Part shown: positions 23,020 through 28,482 of the stretch, piece by piece
How positions within the stretch are numbered: position 1 is the first letter of the stretch
How the letters are laid out: each line of letters begins with the position of its first letter
NCBI GenBank assembly: GCA_964396535.1
Contig: CAYNFT010000017.1
Coordinates: 1 to 28,482, forward strand
Source: CAYNFT01 sp964396535
GTDB taxonomy: Bacteria; Chloroflexota; Dehalococcoidia; Dehalococcoidales; UBA2162
Direction of reading: 5' to 3'
Length of the DNA stretch: 28,482 nt
The notes under the pieces: generated by a model
Told to the model about the DNA's origin: nothing
Databases searched by the model: none
Seen by the model: the letters and a program-made list of their open reading frames with translations, nothing else
Program-made: the position numbers and the translations under genes

Positions 23020-25764
23020 ATGGAAAAGCCTCTTCTGGTGCTGTTCGATGGTAATGCCATAGTGCATCGTGCTTATCATGCCTTTCAGACGGCCAGAAAT
23101 CCGACGGTATTTACGGTGCCAAAAACCGGCGAAGTGGTAACTGCCGTCTTTGGCTTTGCCCAGATGCTGCTCAAGGCAATCAATGAGCTAAAACCCACCT
23201 GCTATGCCATCGCCTTTGATACCCCAGTTCCGACCTTCAGGCACCGGATGTACGACCAGTATAAGGCGCAGCGTCCCCCCACTCCCGATGAACTGGTCAA
23301 TCAATTTGCTCGGGTAAGACAGCTGGTTGAGACATTCAACATCCCTATCTATGAGCTTGACGGTTATGAGGCAGATGATATTCTGGGCACACTCAGCCAT
23401 CAGGCAGACGAACAGGGCATTGATACTATAATTGTTACCGGCGACGCTGATACCATGCAACTGGTATCACCCCAGGTAAAGGTGCTTTACCCGAAGCCAA
23501 GAGGTTCCTTCAGTGACACCATGCTCTATGATGAAGAGGCGGTGAAAGAGAAATACAGCGTTGAGCCGAAACATATTGCCGACTTTAAGGCACTGGTAGG
23601 AGACCCTTCAGATAACATCCCCGGTGTCCCTGGTATAGGCAATAAAACAGCGGTCAAGCTCATCCAGCAATTTGGCTCCGTAGAGGAAATCTACACCCAT
23701 ATTGACGAGGTAACTCCTGACAGAATCCAGACGATACTGCGGGAAAATGAAGCTATTGCCCGCCAGAGCAAGAAGCTGGCTACAATTGATATCCGGACAC
23801 CGGTTACTCTTAATCTGGATGAATGCCAGCTCAGCCATTATGACCGCAGCAAGGTAACCGAGCTTTTCCGCGAGCTTGAGTTCTATAACCTGTTACCCAA
23901 ACTGCCTGAAATGGTTGAGGCAGGACCTGAGGCGGGGATTCAAGTCAAGACTGAACCGCCACCCAGGCGAGACTACCACATTATAAACACCACGCCAGGC
24001 TTTGATGAACTCTTAAGCCGTCTCTCATCGGCAAAGTCTATTGCCTTTGACCTGGAGACGACAAGCCTGGACGCCATGTCAGCTCAACTGGTAGGCATAT
24101 CACTATCACCGGCTCTAGGCGAGTCTTACTACATTCCGGTCGGTCATGTTGGCTGGGGGTGGGTGGAGCAACTACCACTGGAGTATGTCATCGAGCGTAT
24201 CAAACCTATCCTGGAAGACCAAACTCTAGCTAAACTCGCCCACAATGGCAAGTATGATATGACGGTGCTGGCTGAGTACGATGTAAACGTCAGCAATCTG
24301 ACTTTTGATTCTATGGTAGCTGCCTACCTGCTGAGTGAGAAATCTTTAGGCTTGAAAACCCTCGCCTTCAGTCGGTTGGGAATTGAGATGACACCAATAT
24401 CTGAACTTATCGGCTCAGGAGCGAAACAAATATCTATGTCCCAGGTAGAGATAGCCAGGGCTGCTGACTATGCCTGCGCGGATGCTGATATGACCGGGCA
24501 GTTGACTGAGCTGCTGGGTCCCGAGTTGCGCCAGTCAGGGTTGTGGCAGCTATTCGCCGAGGTCGAGATGCCACTGGTGCCGGTGCTTATGTATATGGAG
24601 AGGAACGGGATAGCTCTTGATACAGAATTATTGAGGCAGATGGCACAGGGTCTCGGTGAGCAGTTGCTCAAACTTGAAGATGAGATATACAGCACGGTAG
24701 GTCACCAGTTTAACATAAACTCACCGCAGCAATTAGGCTCCGTCCTGTTTGAAGAGTTGCAGTTACCATCCACCAGGAGAAAGGGCAGCTACTCTACGTC
24801 GGCAGCAGTGCTGGAGGCACTCCGTGATGAGGGCTACACAATAGCACGGTTAATTTTAGATTACCGCCAGTTTGCCAAACTCAAGTCGACCTACATTGAT
24901 GCTCTGCCCGTTCTGATAAACTCCAAAACAGGGCGGGTACATACCAGCTTTAATCAGACAAGAACAGCTACGGGTCGCCTCTCTTCAAGTGACCCCAATC
25001 TGCAAAATATCCCTGTCCGTGGTGAGCTGGGAAGACAGGTCAGGCAGGCGTTTATTGCGCCAGACGGCTCTTACCTGCTGAGCGGAGATTACTCGCAGGT
25101 TGACCTTCGCTCTCTTGCCCATCTCTCTCAGGACCAGGGTTTACTCGAAGCCTTTAACCGCGACGAGGATATTCACGCTGCCACTGCCAGCCAGCTATTT
25201 GGTGTGGATAGCTCACAGGTAAACGCCGACATGCGTCGAGTAGCAAAAACAGTGAACTTTGGCGTCATCTATGGTATGAGTGACTACGGTCTGGAACAGG
25301 CAACCGAGCTATCGAGGGAAGAAGCCACCCAGTTTATCACTTCCTACTTTGCTAAGTACCCGGGCATAAAACAATACCTTGAATCAACCAAGCAGCGGGC
25401 AAGAGATACTGGCTATGTTCAAACACTACTGGGCAGAAGACGCTCCATTCCCGAAATCAACTCTGCCAACCGACAGGTAAGGGAAGCTGCCGAGCGCATG
25501 GCAATAAATATGCCGGTTCAGGGCACCTCAGCCGATATCATAAAGGTGGCTATGATTAAGTTATACCAGGAGATGAATAGACGCCAAATGAAGAGCAAGA
25601 TGCTGCTTCAGGTGCACGATGAGCTTCTCTTTGAAGTGCCGACAGAGGAACTCGAAGAGATGTGCCGGCTTGTCCCCGCAATGATGTCCACCGCTTTAGA
25701 ACTTAGCGTTCCCCTGAAGGTAGATATTAAGAGTGGCCGGAACTGGGCGGAATTGAAATCCTGA
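23020..25764 (+). CDS. polA: DNA polymerase I
   Basis: The 914-residue product has the three Pol I domains. The 5' nuclease (about 1-300) has FDGNAIVHRAYHAF, DGYEADDILGT, TGDADTMQL and GDPSDNIPGVPGIG. The 3'-5' exonuclease (about 325-500) keeps catalytic residues in FDLETTSLD (D344, E346), NGKYDM and YACADAD, so proofreading is probably active. The polymerase has motif A DYSQVDLR (D690), motif B RRVAKTVNFGVIYG and motif C VHDELLFE (D867). Residue 695 in motif A is Asp where Pol I normally has the steric-gate Glu. ATG 23020 (MEKPLLVLFDGN) is preferred; ATG 23014 overlaps the -10 spacing. Confidence 0.97.
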   Translation: MEKPLLVLFDGNAIVHRAYHAFQTARNPTVFTVPKTGEVVTAVFGFAQMLLKAINELKPTCYAIAFDTPVPTFRHRMYDQYKAQRPPTPDELVNQFARVRQLVETFNIPIYELDGYEADDILGTLSHQADEQGIDTIIVTGDADTMQLVSPQVKVLYPKPRGSFSDTMLYDEEAVKEKYSVEPKHIADFKALVGDPSDNIPGVPGIGNKTAVKLIQQFGSVEEIYTHIDEVTPDRIQTILRENEAIARQSKKLATIDIRTPVTLNLDECQLSHYDRSKVTELFRELEFYNLLPKLPEMVEAGPEAGIQVKTEPPPRRDYHIINTTPGFDELLSRLSSAKSIAFDLETTSLDAMSAQLVGISLSPALGESYYIPVGHVGWGWVEQLPLEYVIERIKPILEDQTLAKLAHNGKYDMTVLAEYDVNVSNLTFDSMVAAYLLSEKSLGLKTLAFSRLGIEMTPISELIGSGAKQISMSQVEIARAADYACADADMTGQLTELLGPELRQSGLWQLFAEVEMPLVPVLMYMERNGIALDTELLRQMAQGLGEQLLKLEDEIYSTVGHQFNINSPQQLGSVLFEELQLPSTRRKGSYSTSAAVLEALRDEGYTIARLILDYRQFAKLKSTYIDALPVLINSKTGRVHTSFNQTRTATGRLSSSDPNLQNIPVRGELGRQVRQAFIAPDGSYLLSGDYSQVDLRSLAHLSQDQGLLEAFNRDEDIHAATASQLFGVDSSQVNADMRRVAKTVNFGVIYGMSDYGLEQATELSREEATQFITSYFAKYPGIKQYLESTKQRARDTGYVQTLLGRRRSIPEINSANRQVREAAERMAINMPVQGTSADIIKVAMIKLYQEMNRRQMKSKMLLQVHDELLFEVPTEELEEMCRLVPAMMSTALELSVPLKVDIKSGRNWAELKS

Positions 25765-25806
25765 TAAGCATTTCTCGGGTCCGAGATTCGCAACCCGTCC
25801 CCCTGA

Positions 25807-25864
25807 CCCCCTTCCCTTGATAAGGGAAGGGGGAGAATTAAGAAGAGGAGCGAAGCTCCTCTTA
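25807..25864. repeat. Interspersed repeat modules after polA
   Basis: Perfect palindrome CCCCCTTCCCTT/AAGGGAAGGGGG (25807-25833) with a GGGGGACGGG-like tail on the minus strand, followed by hairpin AAGAGGAG-CGAAG-CTCCTCTT (25843-25864). A further decayed hairpin lies at 25905-25937. It may act as polA terminator; no T-run is present. Confidence 0.8.
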
Positions 25865-25947
25865 AACACCTGTTCAGAGGGAAGGTAGAGTGGGACAAAG
25901 CCAGAAAGAGAGTCTGGGGAGGCTTTGCCTCTCTATTTAAGGACGTT

Positions 25948-26023
25948 AAAGAGGGACGAAGTCCCTCTTATAAAACCCCTCCCCCTCTCCTTTGAAGGAG
26001 AGGGGGATTGAGGGGGTGAGGTT
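25948..26023 (+). repeat. Composite interspersed repeat upstream of the micro-ORF and mutM
   Basis: Hairpin TAAAGAGGGAC-GAA-GTCCCTCTTA (25947-25970), perfect palindrome CCCCCTCTCC/GGAGAGGGGG and tail ATTGAGGGGGTGAGGTTA (25981-26023). The preceding GGACGTT linker matches the copies at 1921 and 14631. From 26024 to 26120 I see only a short palindrome AATCATGATT and the micro-ORF Shine-Dalgarno. Confidence 0.93.
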
Positions 26024-26120
26024 AGGAGTAAATCTCGTGTCGAGTATGCTTGCTTTGGTTATATCCTAAGAGGTATCACGGGCTACTACTTAATCATGAT
26101 TCGATAATAGGAGGTGCGAG

Positions 26121-26177
26121 ATGCCGCTTCAAGAAGAATGTATAAGATGCCACGGAAAAGGCACGGTAAAGAAATAG
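26121..26177 (+). CDS. 18-residue micro-ORF with DnaJ-type CxxCxGxG motif
   Basis: ATG at 26121 follows a near-perfect Shine-Dalgarno (AGGAGGT, 26109-26115). The product is MPLQEECIRCHGKGTVKK. CIRCHGKG matches a single DnaJ zinc-finger repeat (CxxCxGxG). The TAG stop is five bases before the mutM ATG, and mutM itself has no good Shine-Dalgarno, so the micro-ORF probably couples translation to mutM. Whether the peptide has a role is unknown. Confidence 0.55.
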   Translation: MPLQEECIRCHGKGTVKK

Positions 26178-26182
26178 CTTAG

Positions 26183-27004
26183 ATGCCTGAACTTCCCGAA
26201 GTAGAGACAGTAAAAAATGAGCTTTTGCCCTATATCATCGGGCGCTGTGTCACTGGCGTTACCCTGTTGTGGGAAGGGATAGTCCGTGAACCCTCGGTCG
26301 AGGAATTTCGGTCCCGTATTGTTGGACAAAGGATAACCGATGTAGCCAGACGTGGTAAGTATCTAATCTTCAGCCTGAGCGGGGGTGATTCATTAATCAT
26401 ACACCTGAAGATGACCGGCTCTCTGCTCATCAATCAGGATTCATCAGACCCGCCCAAGTATACCCGGGCTATAATTCACTTGGATAATGATACCGATGTT
26501 TTCTTCCGTGACCCGCGTAAATTTGGTGTGATGCGGCTGGTGAAGGACAAGGATAGCATCGTTGGTAAGCTTGGTCCGGAACCACTTGAGGCTTCTTTTA
26601 CTCCTCAGGTTTTAGCTCAGCGCCTGACTAAACGCAAAGCCCCGATGAAAGCTCTACTATGCGAGCAAAATCTCGTCGCTGGTATCGGCAGTATGTATGC
26701 TGATGAGGCCCTGTTCGCTACTGGAATCCACCCCTTGAGGACAGGTAACAGCCTGACTAATGAAGATATAGAACACCTTCACCGAGCCATTTGCCAGATA
26801 TTATGGATGGCTATCGGCAATAAGGGAGCCAGCGTGAGTACCTACTTCCGACCCGACGGGACAAAGGGCACGGCGCACTTTGAATTTAAGGTTGCCCACC
26901 GCGGCGGTGAACCCTGCGCTATCTGCGGCACTCCTATTGAGCGGATAGTTGTGAGGAATCGGGGCAGTTACTTCTGCCCCAGATGCCAGCCGGACAAGGT
27001 CTGA
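26183..27004 (+). CDS. mutM: Formamidopyrimidine-DNA glycosylase (Fpg)
   Basis: The 273-residue product starts MPELPEVETVKNEL: Pro2 (the catalytic N-terminal amine) and Glu3 are present, as is the family Glu6. RRGKYLIF carries the conserved Lys, followed by HLKMTGSL and FRDPRKFG. The helix-two-turn-helix reads CEQNLVAGIGSMYADEALF. A C-terminal zinc finger has CAICGTPIERIVVRNRGSYFCPRC. The enzyme excises 8-oxoguanine and FaPy and nicks the strand. It lies just behind the micro-ORF and downstream of polA, though a repeat cluster separates it from polA. Confidence 0.97.
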   Translation: MPELPEVETVKNELLPYIIGRCVTGVTLLWEGIVREPSVEEFRSRIVGQRITDVARRGKYLIFSLSGGDSLIIHLKMTGSLLINQDSSDPPKYTRAIIHLDNDTDVFFRDPRKFGVMRLVKDKDSIVGKLGPEPLEASFTPQVLAQRLTKRKAPMKALLCEQNLVAGIGSMYADEALFATGIHPLRTGNSLTNEDIEHLHRAICQILWMAIGNKGASVSTYFRPDGTKGTAHFEFKVAHRGGEPCAICGTPIERIVVRNRGSYFCPRCQPDKV

Positions 27005-27066
27005 TTCCACCACTTCAAAAGAGGGGCAAAAGAGAGGTTCCTCTTCTTAAGCAAGCCTGTATTATC

Positions 27067-27513
27067 CTAGGATACTCCCGGTATGATGCCCTCTTTAACG
27101 TATTTGCTGGTGATTGACACTGTGAGAAAGAATATGGGCCTGTCAACTCTAATTACCCTCAACGGACAATGTCTCATTCCCTTGGGGGCATATATAAGAC
27201 AGCTATTTTTGAGGATGTATTTTTCGTCTTCCAGCCAGAACTCCACTTCTCCGCATAAGTCGTGGGGGTTTTCAGGGTCACTACCGAAGAAGCCTATGAC
27301 CTCATCAAAATCATGTGTATGAGACGGGGTGCCTTCTGTCTCTGTGGCTTTCCAGTACCAGGAGCAAAACATACTGGGCGCACCTTTAATTATAAAATCT
27401 TCTAGCCATAGTATACGCGTTGCCCTTTTAGCGTACTCGGCAGCTCTTGCCTGCGCGTCCTCCGGGAGTATTAAGTCAGTCAGGATATATTTTTGGTATT
27501 TTAGCTCAGCCAT
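27067..27513 (-). CDS. Cupin-fold protein
   Basis: ATG 27513 follows GGGAGGAG at seven bases; an in-frame ATG at 27537 would translate that Shine-Dalgarno and is rejected. The 148-residue product has cupin-like metal-site residues HTHDFDEVIGFFG and later YAPKGMRHCPL, giving H-x-H-x3-E and a distal His. W-rich segments (ILWLEDF, CSWYWKA) precede them. Cupins are diverse; the substrate is not evident. It has its own promoter, although the dehydrogenase upstream is on the same strand. Confidence 0.75.
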   Translation of the reverse strand: MAELKYQKYILTDLILPEDAQARAAEYAKRATRILWLEDFIIKGAPSMFCSWYWKATETEGTPSHTHDFDEVIGFFGSDPENPHDLCGEVEFWLEDEKYILKNSCLIYAPKGMRHCPLRVIRVDRPIFFLTVSITSKYVKEGIIPGVS

Positions 27514-27541
27514 TTTGTGTCTCCTCCCTTTAATCATTGTT

Positions 27542-27592
27542 TCTCGCTGAACGAGATATGCTATTATTGTACCATCTCTTCAAGGCTGTCAA
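27542..27592 (-). promoter_or_regulatory. Cupin gene promoter with inverted repeat at the start site
   Basis: On the minus strand TTGACA (27592-27587), 18 bases, AATAAT (27568-27563); TACAAT overlaps at 27571-27566 with 15-base spacing. The predicted start site (~27556) coincides with a perfect inverted repeat TCTCG-TTCAG-CGAGA (27556-27542), which could be an operator or a 5' hairpin. Confidence 0.5.
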
Positions 27593-27661
27593 TACTGGAG
27601 GACTATCTACAAATGACAAGATAGTTTATGATTAGAAGTCATGGATAATATTTGGTAGATA

Positions 27662-28482
27662 TTACTTGCCTACCTGCACACCGGTGAGGTGCTCCAGAGC
27701 TTTAACCAGTGCTTGAGTACCGCTCTTACCCTCGCCAGCAGCCTGAAGAGAATAATACATCTGATGAATCAGGCTGGTTACAGGAAGAGGAACCTTCATC
27801 TCATCGGCAGATTCCATAACAAGATTCAGGTCTTTTTGCATCAGGTCTATCATGAAGCCGGGCTGGAAATCGCGTTTAATGATGCGAGGTGCCAGGTTAG
27901 CAAGTTGCCATGAGGAAGCAGCCCCACCCTTAACAGCATCGATTGCTTTCTCCAGTTCCACGCCTGATTTCTGGGCGAATATAAGCGCCTCGGCGACAGC
28001 GTTGAGAGTACCAGCTACAAGAATCTGGTTCATTAGCTTTACTGTCTGACCCATCCCATTAGAACCCACATGGATGATATTCTTACCCAAGGCTTGGAAA
28101 ATGGGCTGGCAGCGCTCAAATATTTTCCTGTCCCCACCCACCATGATAGACAGGGTGCCGTCGATTGCTCCCTGCTCTCCACCGCTCACCGGAGCATCAA
28201 GCATGTGAGCCACTTTCTCCTTGAGGCGTTCAGATATTCTTCTGGTTGCCTCCGGGGAAATGGTGCTCATATCAATAACCACCGAATCGGGTTTGATTCC
28301 CTCTATAACTCCATTTTTGCCAAGAATCACGCTCTCTACAGCCGGTGTATCGGAGACTATGGTGATAATAACGGTAGTTTCCTCAGCAACCTCTCTGGGT
28401 GAGTTCGCTTTTTTAGCCCCCTGAGAGGCCAGTTGCTCGGCTTTAGAAGCGGTGCGGTTATAGACAATGACCTCAAACCCCG
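27662..28482 (-). CDS. NAD(P)-dependent 3-hydroxyisobutyrate-dehydrogenase-like oxidoreductase (5' partial)
   Basis: The frame is open to the window edge: upstream of 28330 it reads GFEVIVYNRTASKAEQLA and TVIITIVSDTPAVESVILG, so about 20 N-terminal residues with the GxGxxG dinucleotide site lie outside. Visible signatures are DMSTISPEATRRI, the substrate motif DAPVSGGEQGAIDGTLSIMVGG, the catalytic-Lys helix GQTVKLMNQILVAG, and FMIDLMQKDLNLVME. Members include 3-hydroxyisobutyrate, tartronate-semialdehyde and 6-phosphogluconate-like enzymes; which substrate is used here is open. It precedes the cupin on the same strand with a ~150-base gap that holds the cupin promoter. Confidence 0.93.
   Translation of the reverse strand, partial: GFEVIVYNRTASKAEQLASQGAKKANSPREVAEETTVIITIVSDTPAVESVILGKNGVIEGIKPDSVVIDMSTISPEATRRISERLKEKVAHMLDAPVSGGEQGAIDGTLSIMVGGDRKIFERCQPIFQALGKNIIHVGSNGMGQTVKLMNQILVAGTLNAVAEALIFAQKSGVELEKAIDAVKGGAASSWQLANLAPRIIKRDFQPGFMIDLMQKDLNLVMESADEMKVPLPVTSLIHQMYYSLQAAGEGKSGTQALVKALEHLTGVQVGK

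Noticed and set aside
23005..23020. Origin of replication or DnaA boxes near polA.
   Set aside because: No DnaA-box cluster or AT-rich unwinding region is visible; TATAAT fits a promoter.
1821..26023. CRISPR array.
   Set aside because: The repeats are scattered singly between genes with differing arms, no regular spacers and no cas genes.
1..28482. tRNA or rRNA genes, prophage or insertion sequences.
   Set aside because: Scanning by eye found no T-loop/acceptor pattern, rRNA core sequence, transposase or integrase; a tRNAscan-SE or barrnap run would settle it.

Overview
The window looks like a chromosomal segment of an uncultured bacterium of the Chloroflexota, most likely class Dehalococcoidia. 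This is an inference from the hrcA-grpE-dnaK-dnaJ order with a CIRCE operator, the frequent TTG/GTG starts, large TM-anchored or cohesin/dockerin surface proteins, and many interspersed C-rich palindromes of a kind I associate from memory with that class. No database search was possible. There is no rRNA, tRNA, CRISPR array, transposase or phage gene.

Layout. (1) 1-6975 is a surface-protein block: the 3' part of a beta-helix protein with a C-terminal membrane anchor, a strong terminator, a 1116-aa BNR-propeller/Fn3 anchored protein with a 315-bp internal tandem duplication, a secreted cohesin-Ig-dockerin protein, and the wreck of another surface gene (signal peptide fused directly to a membrane anchor). 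(2) 6996-10757 holds two tandemly duplicated MFS transporters with matching promoters and leaders; the last ~27 codons of a metallo-beta-lactamase-fold gene are stranded between them, and the intact MBL gene lies convergently after the second. (3) 10825-15794 is the heat-shock operon with a compensated CIRCE variant. Repeat elements sit between hrcA and grpE and between dnaK and dnaJ. (4) 15997-20243, minus strand, carries plsY, der, a small frameshifted gene, an unknown membrane protein and argF. (5) 20618-22965, plus strand, carries DUF4342, a GIY-YIG/DUF123 nuclease, a histidine phosphatase and an orphan zinc-ribbon PD-(D/E)XK nuclease. (6) 23005-27004 carries polA (probably leaderless), a repeat cluster, an 18-codon micro-ORF with a CxxCxGxG motif, and mutM. 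(7) 27067-28482, minus strand, carries a cupin and a partial hydroxyisobutyrate-dehydrogenase-like gene.

The most striking feature is a dispersed family of composite repeats. Each has a hairpin of the AAGAGGG-ACGAAGT-CCCTCTT type followed by a long palindrome (CCCCCTCTCC...GGAGAGGGGG) and a GGGGGTGAGGT tail. Most copies lie just 5' of a gene in that gene's direction, and at grpE and dnaJ the tail occupies the Shine-Dalgarno position. Stem covariation among copies suggests maintained structure. Other points of interest are the duplication scar between the MFS genes, the micro-ORF before mutM, leaderless polA, and changed motif residues in PolA, ArgF, PlsY and the MBL protein.
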